From the NCBI GenBank assembly GCA_964440115.1, contig CAYTPV010000007.1:124001-188000 (forward strand): a DNA stretch of 64,000 nt, given 5' to 3'. Under the pieces are notes generated by a model. That model saw only the letters and a list, made by a program, of their open reading frames with translations, was not told the DNA's origin and made no database searches. Position numbers and translations under genes: made by a program. This document shows positions 23,018 through 33,029 of this stretch, piece after piece. Position 1 is the first letter of the stretch. Each line of letters begins with the position of its first letter. This stretch comes from JAEWWD01 sp964440115 (GTDB taxonomy: Bacteria > Bacillota > Clostridia > Christensenellales > CAG-138).

Positions 23018-24886
23018 ATGAAAACACCGCAGACACACCCCTTGCCAATGAGCGCACGGGAACTTCAGGAAAAAGGCATTATTCAGCCTGATTTTGTATT
23101 AATCACGGGCGATGCGTATATTGACCACCCGAGTTTTGGGGCTGCCATTATTGGCAGGGTACTGGAGCATCACGGATACAGCGTGGGAATTATCGCACAG
23201 CCCTCGTGGGATGGAATATCGGGTTTTCAGGAACTTGGCAGGCCCCGCCTTGCGTTTCTTGTGACGTCAGGCAACCTCGATTCAATGGTCAATCATTATG
23301 CCGTTACAAAGCACAGGCGTTCTGACGACGCATATTCGCCGGGCGGTAAGGCAGGGCTTCGCCCTGATCGTGCAGCCATTGTGTATGCGAATCGCTGCAA
23401 GCAGGCATACAAGGGGGTGGCTGTCATACTCGGCGGGCTTGAGGCAAGCCTGCGGCGTTTTGCCCATTATGATTATTGGTCCGATACCGTTCGGCATTCC
23501 ATATTGGCCGATTCCGGCGCTGATCTGCTCGTATACGGAATGGGGGAGCGCGCCCTTGTGGAAATAGCGGATGCGCTTGCTTCGGATATGCCTGTAGAAG
23601 ACATAACCTACGTAGCCGGTACCTGCTTTATGGCAACAACGCTGGAGCGTGTATACGATTATTCTGAAACGCCGTCTTATGCGGACGTAGCTTCCGACAA
23701 GCACCTGTATGCCCGTGCTTTTTTGCAGCAGTACAACGAACAGGATGCCGTGCGCGGAAAACGTCTGGTTCAGAAGCACGAAAAGGCGTTCCTTGTGGCA
23801 AACCCGCCTGCGGCCCCGCTTGATCGCAAGGAACTGGATGAAGTCTATGCGATGCCCTATACGCGTAAACCGCATCCGAGGTACAAAGAGCATATACCGG
23901 CTCTCGATGAGGTTGAATTCTCGCTTACTTCCTGTCGTGGATGCTTCGGGGCCTGTTCTTTCTGCGCGCTGACATTTCATCAGGGCCGCGTGGTGCAATC
24001 CCGCAGCCATCATTCACTGCTGGAAGAAGCAAAGATACTGATTAATACCCCGGGCTTCAAAGGCTATATTCACGATGTGGGAGGACCTACGGCAAACTTC
24101 CGCAATCCATCGTGTGAGAAACAGAAACAATCCGGTGTTTGTGCAAACAAACAGTGTATCGGCTTTTCACGCTGTGAAAAGTTGACAGTGAGCCATGATG
24201 ACTATCTGGTGCTGCTTCGTAAATTGCGCGCGCTGCCGGGTATCAAAAAAGTGTTTGTACGTTCCGGTATCCGATATGATTATGTCATGTACGATAAGGA
24301 TAAGTCGTTTTTGCGGGAACTCATGCAGCATCATGTCAGCGGGCAGCTTAAGGTTGCGCCGGAGCATGTGAACGAAGAAGTGCTGTATTATATGAATAAG
24401 CCTGCAAACGGCCTGTATGAACGATTTGTGCAGCGATACGAAGCCGTCAACCGTGAACTTGGACTCAAACAATACATTGTCCCGTATTTTATATCTTCGC
24501 ACCCGGGCAGCGATATCAGTGCTGCCATTGAACTGGCGCAATATCTCAAACAAAGCGGACAGCGGCCTGAACAGGTGCAGGATTTTTACCCGACACCCGG
24601 AACACTTTCTACTTGCATGTATTATACGGGGCTGGATCCTCGAACCATGAAGCCTGTATATGTCGCTCGTTCGCAGCATGAAAAGGGATTGCAGAGGGCG
24701 CTGATGCAATACTATCTGCCCCGAAATTTCAATAAGGTCAGGGAAGCGCTGCGCATTTGCGACAGGGATGACTTGATAGGCTATGGACGCGATGCTTTGG
24801 TTCCTCCGGAACGTTCTGACACAGAATATAGTCAAAAACGTTCTGTCGGTAATAAGAGTAACAGCTCGGGAAAACGAAGGAGATAG
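23018..24886 (+). CDS. ygiQ: YgiQ family radical SAM protein
   Basis: A 622-residue radical SAM enzyme of the UPF0313/YgiQ family; the reaction is unknown. An N-terminal B12-binding-like part includes TGDAYIDHPSFGAAIIGRVLE and the strongly conserved SGNLDSMVNHYAVTK and GGLEASLRRFAHYDYW. The radical SAM cluster motif is at C309, C313 and C316 (GCFGACSFC), preceded by an extra Cys306; the C-terminal domain has APEHVNEEVL and PYFISSHPGSD. The last 30 residues are basic and rich in Ser/Asn. Length is normal. A single gene between two terminator regions; AAGGA site before ATG. Confidence 0.9.
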   Translation: MKTPQTHPLPMSARELQEKGIIQPDFVLITGDAYIDHPSFGAAIIGRVLEHHGYSVGIIAQPSWDGISGFQELGRPRLAFLVTSGNLDSMVNHYAVTKHRRSDDAYSPGGKAGLRPDRAAIVYANRCKQAYKGVAVILGGLEASLRRFAHYDYWSDTVRHSILADSGADLLVYGMGERALVEIADALASDMPVEDITYVAGTCFMATTLERVYDYSETPSYADVASDKHLYARAFLQQYNEQDAVRGKRLVQKHEKAFLVANPPAAPLDRKELDEVYAMPYTRKPHPRYKEHIPALDEVEFSLTSCRGCFGACSFCALTFHQGRVVQSRSHHSLLEEAKILINTPGFKGYIHDVGGPTANFRNPSCEKQKQSGVCANKQCIGFSRCEKLTVSHDDYLVLLRKLRALPGIKKVFVRSGIRYDYVMYDKDKSFLRELMQHHVSGQLKVAPEHVNEEVLYYMNKPANGLYERFVQRYEAVNRELGLKQYIVPYFISSHPGSDISAAIELAQYLKQSGQRPEQVQDFYPTPGTLSTCMYYTGLDPRTMKPVYVARSQHEKGLQRALMQYYLPRNFNKVREALRICDRDDLIGYGRDALVPPERSDTEYSQKRSVGNKSNSSGKRRR

Positions 24887-25013
24887 GCAGAAAGAGATCG
24901 TGCAAACGGATGCTCACGCCCAAACTGTGTAATCGATGCTTTTCTCCTGAAGGCATATGCAGTATAATGATGTGGAATTCATTGTCTGATACAGTAGTAG
25001 GAGGATAGGTCTC

Positions 25014-26078
25014 ATGGACTCCAGCACAATAGCTTGGACAAACCCGGACAGGGTTGCATTTACCATATTCGGGAGAGATATTTACTGGTATGGCGTGTTG
25101 ATGGCTGTCGGCATACTCATCGCCGTTATGCTTGCCATGCGCGAAGCAAAACGTAAGAATATCAGCGAAGATGCCATGCTGGATTTGTGCCTTGTGATTA
25201 TTCCCTGCGGCATTGTAGGCGCAAGGCTGTATTACGTTCTGTTTGAACTTGACCAGTATCTTTCCAATCCCATTCGGATGTTGTACATATGGGAGGGCGG
25301 TCTGGCCATTTATGGCGCCGTTATCGGCGGTTTGGTTGGCTTACTGATATACGCCCGCATTAAGAAAATCCGGTTTTTAAAACTGGCGGATTGCATAGCG
25401 CCGGGCCTTGTATTGGCGCAGGCGATCGGCCGTTGGGGCAACTTTTTCAATCAAGAGGCATATGGCGCGCCTATTACAAACCCCAATCTCTGGTGGTTTC
25501 CGTTTGCTGTCTATATTGAAAATTCCCCTCTTAAGCACCCGTTTTATTACGCCACATTCTTCTATGAATCCATGTGGTGTCTCTTAGTATTTGCATTCCT
25601 GTGGTTTTATTTTAGAAAGCGCACAAAACATGACGGCGATATGCTGATCGCCTATGCGGTACTGTATGGTTTTGAACGGATGTTCATTGAAGGTCTTCGC
25701 ACCGACAGCCTTTGGTTGATCAAGGATGTTGTTCGCGTTTCGCAGCTTCTGAGCTTCATCGTTTTCGTAGCCGGTATAGCTTTCCTGCTGATACGCCGGG
25801 CAAGGGAAAAGAAACTCGATCGTCTCATTTGGCCATCCCCTGAAGAGGCTGTAGAACTTGCGGTTGAGAATGCCATACTCGCTCAAGGAAATAATAAGCG
25901 GGAGAACGGCGAAGAAGATGATACGGAAGATTTTGATGAAGACGAATCGCAAGATAAAGATATTGAAGATGAAAGTATGGACGATGTAACTGATGACCAG
26001 AATACCACAGAAGATGAGCCGGTTACGGACGATGTCGGACACGAAAACGACGATGAAAAAAAGGATGCCGACCTGTAA
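25014..26078 (+). CDS. lgt: Prolipoprotein diacylglyceryl transferase Lgt
   Basis: A 354-residue membrane enzyme that moves diacylglycerol from phosphatidylglycerol to the lipobox Cys of prolipoproteins, of which several are coded in this window. Seven spans and the key motifs are visible: YWYGVLMAVGI, GGLAIYGAVIGG, and the Lgt signature AIGRWGNFFNQEAYG; near the end YGFERMFIEGLRTDS. After about residue 285 it carries a strongly acidic cytosolic tail of some 65 residues rich in Asp and Glu, not usual for Lgt (most are 260-290 residues). Possible promoter TATAAT at 24963-24968 without a clear -35; AGGAGG 9 bases before ATG. Confidence 0.93.
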   Translation: MDSSTIAWTNPDRVAFTIFGRDIYWYGVLMAVGILIAVMLAMREAKRKNISEDAMLDLCLVIIPCGIVGARLYYVLFELDQYLSNPIRMLYIWEGGLAIYGAVIGGLVGLLIYARIKKIRFLKLADCIAPGLVLAQAIGRWGNFFNQEAYGAPITNPNLWWFPFAVYIENSPLKHPFYYATFFYESMWCLLVFAFLWFYFRKRTKHDGDMLIAYAVLYGFERMFIEGLRTDSLWLIKDVVRVSQLLSFIVFVAGIAFLLIRRAREKKLDRLIWPSPEEAVELAVENAILAQGNNKRENGEEDDTEDFDEDESQDKDIEDESMDDVTDDQNTTEDEPVTDDVGHENDDEKKDADL

Positions 26079-26103
26079 CGACAGATAGTGTATGCATTCA
26101 TAG

Positions 26104-26131
26104 CGGCTTTCAGACTCTTGGCTGAAAGCCG
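26104..26131 (+). terminator. Hairpin after lgt
   Basis: A perfect 10-bp stem, CGGCTTTCAG (26104-26113) with CTGAAAGCCG (26122-26131), followed by TCTGATTATAATTT. The T-tract is poor, so termination may be partial. Confidence 0.55.
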
Positions 26132-26163
26132 TCTGATTATAATTTAGAATTTGGGGTAACGAT

Positions 26164-27606
26164 ATGCGCAATCTTACAATGATGACGGATTTATATGAGC
26201 TGACCATGATGTACGGGTATTTCAAACACGGCATGGATAAAAATGAAGCGGTGTTTGATCTTTTTTTCCGTCAAACACGTGAGAACAGCGCCTATGCAGT
26301 GATGGCCGGTCTTGAAAGCGCTATAGACTACATCAATAATCTTCATTTTGCAGAAGATGATATTGCATACTTGCGTTCCCTGAATCTATTTGACGAGGAC
26401 TTTTTTGAGTATCTGCGAAACTTGAGATTTACGGGCGAATTATATGCCATGCCCGAGGGAACGATCGTGTTTCCTCAGGAGCCCCTGCTGCGCATCAAAG
26501 CGCCTATCATGCAGGCACAGCTCATAGAAACTACTTTACTCAATCTTATTAACCACCAGACACTCATTGCGACAAAAGCCAGCCGAGTGGTATACGCGGC
26601 AAATGGCGACCCCGTTATGGAATTTGGTTTGCGGCGCGCACAGGGCCCTGATGCCGGTATACTGGGGGCAAGGGCTGCCGTAATCGGTGGCTGTGTTGGT
26701 ACAAGCAATGTTTTGACCGGCCAGCTTTTTGATATTGCCGTTATGGGCACGCACGCGCACAGCTGGGTTATGAGTTTCCCGGATGAATTGACAGCATTTC
26801 GGGCATACGCTGACACATATCCCAAAGCCTGCACACTATTGGTTGACACGTACGATACGCTTCGTTCGGGCGTGCCCAATGCAATCAAGGTGTTTGACGA
26901 ACTGCGTGCGGCAGGGTATGAACCGGTCGGCATCCGCCTTGATTCCGGGGATCTTGCTTACCTGACGAAAAAGGCCCGTGAAATGCTCGACGATGCCGGA
27001 TATCCTAATGCAAAAATCTGCGCTTCCGGCGATTTGGATGAAACTCTTATTCGCGATCTCAAGGCGCAGGGCGCTTGCATCGACGTATGGGGCGTCGGCA
27101 CAAAGCTTATCACCTCCGACGATCATCCGGCGCTTGGCGGCGTATACAAAATGTCCGCAGAAATCGTAAACGGAGAAATGATTCCCAAACTCAAGCGCAG
27201 CGATAACCCGGCGAAGGTGACCAATCCCGGTTACAAGAAGGTTTATCGTTTGTATAAAAAGAAAAACGGCAAAGCTATCGCCGATCTTCTTACATTGGAG
27301 CATGAGTCGATCGATGAAGACAAGCCTTTGCGCATATTTGATCCGGCGCAGACGTGGAAATCCATGGTTCTTGCGGATTTTACCGCACGCGAAATGCTGG
27401 TCCCTGTATATGTAGACGGCAAGCAGGTGTATCAATCCCCTGACATTCACGAAATACAGGAATACGCGAAAAGAGAGCTTTCGACCATGTGGGAAGAATA
27501 CAAGCGGTTGCTCAATCCTCACGTTTACAAAGTTGACTTGTCGGACGGGCTGTATGATCTGAAGCAAAAGCTGCTGCGTGAATTCGGCAGCGTGCAGGAA
27601 GCATGA
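26164..27606 (+). CDS. pncB: Nicotinate phosphoribosyltransferase
   Basis: A 480-residue NAPRTase that makes nicotinate mononucleotide from nicotinate, PRPP and ATP, the entry step of NAD salvage. Family marks: LTMMTDLYELTMMYGYFKHG at the N-terminus, EFGLRRAQGPDAG, GGCVGTSNVLTGQLF and GTHAHSWVMSF (the catalytic/phosphorylated His region), VDTYDTLRSGVPNA and GIRLDSGDLAYL. Length is that of the bacterial type 1 enzyme. First gene of a five-gene run; its stop overlaps the next start (ATGA). This links the run to NAD metabolism. It lacks a recognisable NiaR site or riboswitch. Confidence 0.95.
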   Translation: MRNLTMMTDLYELTMMYGYFKHGMDKNEAVFDLFFRQTRENSAYAVMAGLESAIDYINNLHFAEDDIAYLRSLNLFDEDFFEYLRNLRFTGELYAMPEGTIVFPQEPLLRIKAPIMQAQLIETTLLNLINHQTLIATKASRVVYAANGDPVMEFGLRRAQGPDAGILGARAAVIGGCVGTSNVLTGQLFDIAVMGTHAHSWVMSFPDELTAFRAYADTYPKACTLLVDTYDTLRSGVPNAIKVFDELRAAGYEPVGIRLDSGDLAYLTKKAREMLDDAGYPNAKICASGDLDETLIRDLKAQGACIDVWGVGTKLITSDDHPALGGVYKMSAEIVNGEMIPKLKRSDNPAKVTNPGYKKVYRLYKKKNGKAIADLLTLEHESIDEDKPLRIFDPAQTWKSMVLADFTAREMLVPVYVDGKQVYQSPDIHEIQEYAKRELSTMWEEYKRLLNPHVYKVDLSDGLYDLKQKLLREFGSVQEA

Positions 27607-28139
27607 ACAGGCGCATAATTCCGGGCCTCCTTCTCATAATACTGTTGCTGCTGTCCGGCTGTATCCGGCAGCGGCCTGTGTTTATTGCAGATCCGACCCC
27701 GGGACCAACGCCAACGCCGACTTTGCCGCCCGTCAACCAGTCTTTGCCGCCGCAACAGGCCGATACGGATGCCTTGGGAGCACAAATTCTTGACGAATCA
27801 CATTTCCTGCGTTACCTGACATTCGTCAATCTGCGCGTGTACGAATACGATGGTGGTACGCTATTTGACGGCGTATGTAAGAATTCGTATCCGCAGACAC
27901 TGGAAGGTTCGTTTGAGATCGTATTTACCGATAAGGATGGAACGGTCGTTGCACGCGCTCCCGTTATGACACGAGCCGGGAACGAGGAATATCTGCCCGG
28001 CGATACGGTGCTTTATGCCCAGATTGATACGGATATGGATATACAGATGCTTCCCTTTTCCCTGCAGGTTACACAAAAAATAATGCCCAAATCCGACCTG
28101 CCTGTGACGACGGAAGGAACAAACACCAGCGGAGGGTAA
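27603..28139 (+). CDS. Lipoprotein with an FxLYD-like domain
   Basis: A 178-residue secreted lipoprotein. The signal peptide ends in LLSGC (lipobox Cys near 20), then a Pro/Thr-rich linker with PTPGPTPTPTLPP, and a single globular beta domain (about 65-165). That domain, with LRVYEYDGGTLFDGVCKN and FEIVFTDKDGTVV, looks like the FxLYD family of extracellular beta modules, which have unknown binding partners. It overlaps pncB by 4 bases and stands 3 bases before the giant gene, so it is clearly part of the operon, although a surface lipoprotein among cytosolic NAD-type enzymes is unexpected. Several family identities remain possible. Confidence 0.65.
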   Translation: MNRRIIPGLLLIILLLLSGCIRQRPVFIADPTPGPTPTPTLPPVNQSLPPQQADTDALGAQILDESHFLRYLTFVNLRVYEYDGGTLFDGVCKNSYPQTLEGSFEIVFTDKDGTVVARAPVMTRAGNEEYLPGDTVLYAQIDTDMDIQMLPFSLQVTQKIMPKSDLPVTTEGTNTSGG

Positions 28140-28142
28140 ACT

Positions 28143-31100
28143 ATGCCCAAGAAGGAATTGGCGGAGTTCTGGCAGCGCCTATGGGGAAATTTGGGGCAGT
28201 TCTCGTATTTTCGGGCTGCCCAGATATCAAAGAAAAAACTGCAGACAGTATTGCAGGAAAGCGGATTTCGCAGCGGTCTTTCCGGCCTGCTTGCGCGGGA
28301 ACGATATGACTGCACGGAAATACTTGAAATGTGTCGCCCCGTGTTGGTTCAGCTATGCGAAGAACCAATGGATGTTTTTTTATCCGGCCTGTACGATATT
28401 CTTGTGGAACGACTGTTTCCATCCAATCCGCCGAAAGAGCAGCCGGTTTGGTTTGCTCGCGGGGGATTGTTTTTTCTGATCGTACTGCGCACATTTTTGC
28501 AGCAGGAGAAGCAAACCGAGACGTTTGATCCCATGTCTCATTTCCAATTCGCTACAGCGGAAGAACAGCAAAACAGCCAGACAGCGCAGCAATACTCTGT
28601 ATTTCTGCAGCGTGCAGAGCAGGATTATATCATAGAGCTTATGCGTATTGGCCGCGATATCAAGCCATTTGATCTGCTCGGTCATGTGGCCGGCGTGCAT
28701 CATATCGCCATGCATACTGCCAGGCAGCTTGTCAGGCTGGGAATACCTGTGGACCTGCCTCTTGTATCTGCTGCTGCCGCAATGCACGATATTGGAAAAT
28801 ACGGCTGCAAAGGAAGCGAACAGCAGCGCATTCCGTATCTGCATTATTATTATACGGAAGAATGGCTCAAGCGATATGATCTGGAAGGCGTAGCCCATAT
28901 TGCGGCAAACCATTCGACATGGGATTTGGAGCTCGAAAATCTGCCTGTAGAATCACTGCTTCTCATTTACGCCGATTTCCGTGTGAAAAGCCAACGCAAA
29001 GACAGCTCAAAAGAACAGGTATTGTTTTATTCGCTCAAAGAATCCTACGATGTCATTCTTAGCAAGTTGGATAACGTTGACGATGTAAAACGCAAGCGGT
29101 ATGAACGCGTATATGCCAAACTTGCCGATTTCGAGGCATATATTGTATCGGTGGGTGTTAACTCAGATCCTTACTCTGACGAACGCAAGCCATCTGTTCG
29201 GATGGACGCAGTGCTGTTAAGCGCCGAAGAAGCCGTTCAGGGTCTGAAATATCAGGCTATTTCCCACAACATTAGATTGATGCACAAAATCAGCTCCGAA
29301 ACATCCTTCGTTGATCTCTTGGAGGATGCTCGTACCGAAACGGACTGGCAGAATATCCGTACCTATATTGATATATTTGAAGAGTATTTTACCTACATGA
29401 CGCAGAAGCAGAAGCTTCTGACCATGCGCTTTTTGTATGACCTATTCATGCACACGCAGGGGGATATCCGCTATCAGGCCGCAACGCTGTATGGCCGCAT
29501 GCTATCTGGCTATGACGCGGTATATCGAAAGGAATTGCCTGCAAATATCCACATTGCGCCGGAGGAACAAACAAGCTTTTCGATTTGGCAGGAAAGCCTG
29601 GAGTTGATACTTGCGCCGGATCATAAAATTGCGCCCAGCCACCGGGCATGGATTTCCTATACGCTCAAGGTGATATTGCCTTCGCTGTTGAATTCGTGCA
29701 AGCCGGCTGACGTGGATACCTACCTTAGAATTTATTTTTCCTGTTTTGATGACGCGCGTTTCGAGGATGACTCCATAGAGTTTGTTCTTCTCGATAGCTT
29801 GTTGCATGTTCCCTCACACATGCTTACGCCGGAATGGTTATGTGTGCCGCTTCAGGTTGCCAAACGTCTGGCCGCTTTAACGGAACCGCGCATGCAGGCG
29901 GCGGCGCTGCGGCTAGCGCTGCGCGTACTGGAACTTCCCAATGTACGGCAGAATTGCATTTCAGCCGTCGAAGATGTACTTGCCGCTCTGCCGGCTGAAC
30001 GAGACATGGCAATCGTTTATTTGGCACTGCAGGCGTATGAGCGGCTGCCCGGAAAGGAACGAGAGCATGCCCAATGCGTAGAATCACTCAATGATCTTGA
30101 TATCGCCGACCTGTTTCTTGAAAACCTAAAAACAGCCACGCCTTGGGTGATGAAAGAGGTCAATATTCTTTTGCTGCTCTACCGTGTGTATCATGAAGGG
30201 CAGGCGCACGCATTCCAGGTTGCAACGCATTTGGCAAATCTCATTCGCGTGAGTGAGCGCTTTGCCGTACGTCACAGGGCGGGCGAAGCGCTTGTTCGCA
30301 TGGCGCCTCTTTTAACGCTGGATCAGCGAAATGAAATAGCCGTAGAAATGTCTCGCGGCATGGAAAGTGCAAGCTATGAATTTTCCAAGTATATCCCGCA
30401 ATATCTCGGCCAGTTTGTGTTGTATCTTCATCCCAAAGAATTTGACGAAGTGCTCAACGAATTGGAGCACTACATCAAATCCGCAAACGCAAAGGCTGCT
30501 TGCGTTACGCTATCCACGATCGGCGTATTGATTCAGCAATATGATGTGGAATACCTGTTGGCTTTTCAGGAGCCAAGAAAGAGCTATGAAGCGCGCAAAC
30601 GCCGTATGCTGAGTATGCTGCTCGGCGGAATTTCGCACTACAGCGAAGCGGTTAGCAGGGAAGCTTTTCTTGTACTGGGAAAACAGATATTTGGCAGCGC
30701 CTTGCCGCACGCGCGCAAAAGTGAGCTGTTTTGTATCATGCACAAGAAGCTTCTGATGCTGATTGAGGAACAATCCGCGCGAACCCTGACATTCTTCAAC
30801 AACGCTGCGTCGTTGAACCATATTTATCGTTTCATCATCGATTCGCAGATACGTTTCGGTCCGTTTCTGTTTCCAAGCGCGCAGAATATCGCGTTCTTCC
30901 CCGGTACATTCGATCCGTTCTCGGCTAGCCATTTAGGCATCGTGAACGAGATACGCAATATGGGTTATGAAGTGTATCTTGCACTCGATGAATTCAGCTG
31001 GTCAAAGAAGACGCAGCCGCATATGACGCGTCGGCGTATTGTCAATATGTCGGTTGCGGATGCATTTGGCGTGTATTTGTTTCCGGATGATATTCCCATC

Positions 31101-33029
31101 AACCTTGCAAACCCGGCTGACATGCAAACCCTGAAGTCACTGTTTCCGGGCCGAGAAGTGCATATCGCTGTTGGAAGCGATGTCATACGCAATGCGTCGG
31201 CATACAAAAATCCTCCGACGGAACATTCGATACACAGTTTCGGCCATATTGTGTTTTTGCGCAATATGGAGAGGGACGATTGGCAGCAGGAAAGGGAAAT
31301 GGTATCTTCCCGAGTGAGCGGACAAATTCATGAGCTGTCTCTGCCTCCGTATCTGGAGGACGTCAGTTCCAGCCGCATACGGGAAAACATCGATCATAAC
31401 CGCGATATCTCCACTTTGGTGGACCCGGTCGCTCAGGCGTTCATCTATGACAACGGATTGTACCTACGCGAACCGCAGTATAAGCAGCTGCTGCTCCCGG
31501 AAACCATGTATTTTCAGAAATACAGCCCAATTCGGGAAAGCGTACGAAAGCAGCTGTTCGAAATGGCTATCCTTCAGAATGCCTGCTGTTCCAACCCAAT
31601 GGATGTCGGCCAGCTGACCGACGATCTGTCGAGGCGGCTGCAGAAGCCGGGGGCGCAGCTTCTTGCGCTGCATGATAACCATACGCAGACCGCAGTGCGC
31701 GGTATCGCTGTGTATTATTCCACCTCAGCCGATAGGTTGTTTGACGAATTTCAGAATGTAACGCTTGCGGAGTATGCCCGCAGGCATACTTCCGGAAAAA
31801 TAGCGGTTCTCGCCGGTATTTATGTACGGGAAGGATATGATCGGGAGAATACGGTGCGGTTTCTGCTGACCGAAACACTGGCGGAATGCTTGAAGCAGGA
31901 TTATACCTATGCGCTGTGTATAGGCGCAAACAGCCCCCATGATGACGAGTTTTATCACGCGCTGGAACGGCAGGGATTTATCGCGCTGCCCCAGACGGTA
32001 AAGGAAGCGCCTGTTTACGCGGTGGATATGCGATCGCCCATTGCCATTATCGAAGATGTTCAGCAGCGTATAAAACCGCCGCTCTACGATGATCCGGAAG
32101 TGAGCGCCGTTCTGCAGGCGGCACATAAAAAATTCTCGCTCTCTATGAGCAAGCTGTATGAAGGCAGATTGGTGCTTTCCTTCCACGCAGGTATGTTGAA
32201 TCACGCATTGGCAAAAAAGATCATGCAGGCCAACCATGTCGATCATATCCCTCATAATGTGCGCCAGCTTGGGGAATGCATGTGCGTTCCGTACGGAAAA
32301 ACATTGCGCGGCATTATGGTACCAAATACAGTTACCAAAACGCTGCACGTGGATAAGACGTATGAGCCGGATATGAAAAGCTTTTCCATCACGACATATC
32401 CCGGATATTCCTCGCTGATCAATCAGATCAGGGCCATCAAATCCTTCAATCGGCCGGTGCTGCTGGTGGATGATTTGCTGCATAAGGGATACAGGCTCGA
32501 AGCGCTGGACCCTCAGTTCAAACAGGCCGGATTGGACATCAAAGAAATCATCGTATGCATACTTTCCGGCAGAGGAAAGGATTTGATGGACATACAGGGC
32601 CGGCATGCAGAAAGCGTATATTTTATTCCCAATCTGCGGTACTGGTTTGTGGAAAGCATGCTTTATCCGTTTCTGGGCGGCGACAGCGTCAGAAGGCCGC
32701 CCAGCAGAGCTACGTATTTGCTGCCTTCCATCAACCAGATATATCCTTACACATCGATGTCCTTTATTTCCGGCGCGTCGCGCAGCGGGTTGTTCGACCT
32801 GTCGCTGACCTGCCTTTTGAACTCCCTCGAAATACTGCGTACTCTCGAGCGCAGGCATCAGGTTATGTTTGGCTGCAACCTTACCCTCAACCGGCTGGGA
32901 GAAGCGACAGTTACGCCGCGAGTTCCCGACAGAGGCGGAAAACTGTGGTACGACCGCATTCTTTCGCCCAGCGTATATGTGGAAACGGATATCGAGATGC
33001 TGCTGCGGCTGGAAAATCAGCTCAAGTAG
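28143..33029 (+). CDS. 1628-residue fusion: HD hydrolase, helical repeats, NadD-like nucleotidyltransferase, PRTase-like domain
   Basis: A single uninterrupted cytosolic polypeptide. About 165-310: HD phosphohydrolase, with H181, the H215-D216 pair (AAAMHDIGKYG), H252 and H257 as likely metal ligands. About 330-900: helical repeats of ARM/HEAT character. About 915-1115: nucleotidyltransferase of the NadD/CoaD fold, with FFPGTFDPFSASHLG at 919-931 and SSSRIR at 1075-1080. About 1170-1300: a GNAT-like region (YVREGYDRENTVRFLL), weak. About 1330-1510: PRTase-like, with RPVLLVDDLLHKG at 1437-1449. No signal peptide or membrane span is seen. HD and NadD-like parts recall the neighbouring nadD-yqeK genes of Firmicutes, and pncB lies in the same operon, so a role with NAD-type nucleotides is inferred. 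No function is known to me. GGAGGG before the ATG. Confidence 0.8.
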   Translation: MPKKELAEFWQRLWGNLGQFSYFRAAQISKKKLQTVLQESGFRSGLSGLLARERYDCTEILEMCRPVLVQLCEEPMDVFLSGLYDILVERLFPSNPPKEQPVWFARGGLFFLIVLRTFLQQEKQTETFDPMSHFQFATAEEQQNSQTAQQYSVFLQRAEQDYIIELMRIGRDIKPFDLLGHVAGVHHIAMHTARQLVRLGIPVDLPLVSAAAAMHDIGKYGCKGSEQQRIPYLHYYYTEEWLKRYDLEGVAHIAANHSTWDLELENLPVESLLLIYADFRVKSQRKDSSKEQVLFYSLKESYDVILSKLDNVDDVKRKRYERVYAKLADFEAYIVSVGVNSDPYSDERKPSVRMDAVLLSAEEAVQGLKYQAISHNIRLMHKISSETSFVDLLEDARTETDWQNIRTYIDIFEEYFTYMTQKQKLLTMRFLYDLFMHTQGDIRYQAATLYGRMLSGYDAVYRKELPANIHIAPEEQTSFSIWQESLELILAPDHKIAPSHRAWISYTLKVILPSLLNSCKPADVDTYLRIYFSCFDDARFEDDSIEFVLLDSLLHVPSHMLTPEWLCVPLQVAKRLAALTEPRMQAAALRLALRVLELPNVRQNCISAVEDVLAALPAERDMAIVYLALQAYERLPGKEREHAQCVESLNDLDIADLFLENLKTATPWVMKEVNILLLLYRVYHEGQAHAFQVATHLANLIRVSERFAVRHRAGEALVRMAPLLTLDQRNEIAVEMSRGMESASYEFSKYIPQYLGQFVLYLHPKEFDEVLNELEHYIKSANAKAACVTLSTIGVLIQQYDVEYLLAFQEPRKSYEARKRRMLSMLLGGISHYSEAVSREAFLVLGKQIFGSALPHARKSELFCIMHKKLLMLIEEQSARTLTFFNNAASLNHIYRFIIDSQIRFGPFLFPSAQNIAFFPGTFDPFSASHLGIVNEIRNMGYEVYLALDEFSWSKKTQPHMTRRRIVNMSVADAFGVYLFPDDIPINLANPADMQTLKSLFPGREVHIAVGSDVIRNASAYKNPPTEHSIHSFGHIVFLRNMERDDWQQEREMVSSRVSGQIHELSLPPYLEDVSSSRIRENIDHNRDISTLVDPVAQAFIYDNGLYLREPQYKQLLLPETMYFQKYSPIRESVRKQLFEMAILQNACCSNPMDVGQLTDDLSRRLQKPGAQLLALHDNHTQTAVRGIAVYYSTSADRLFDEFQNVTLAEYARRHTSGKIAVLAGIYVREGYDRENTVRFLLTETLAECLKQDYTYALCIGANSPHDDEFYHALERQGFIALPQTVKEAPVYAVDMRSPIAIIEDVQQRIKPPLYDDPEVSAVLQAAHKKFSLSMSKLYEGRLVLSFHAGMLNHALAKKIMQANHVDHIPHNVRQLGECMCVPYGKTLRGIMVPNTVTKTLHVDKTYEPDMKSFSITTYPGYSSLINQIRAIKSFNRPVLLVDDLLHKGYRLEALDPQFKQAGLDIKEIIVCILSGRGKDLMDIQGRHAESVYFIPNLRYWFVESMLYPFLGGDSVRRPPSRATYLLPSINQIYPYTSMSFISGASRSGLFDLSLTCLLNSLEILRTLERRHQVMFGCNLTLNRLGEATVTPRVPDRGGKLWYDRILSPSVYVETDIEMLLRLENQLK

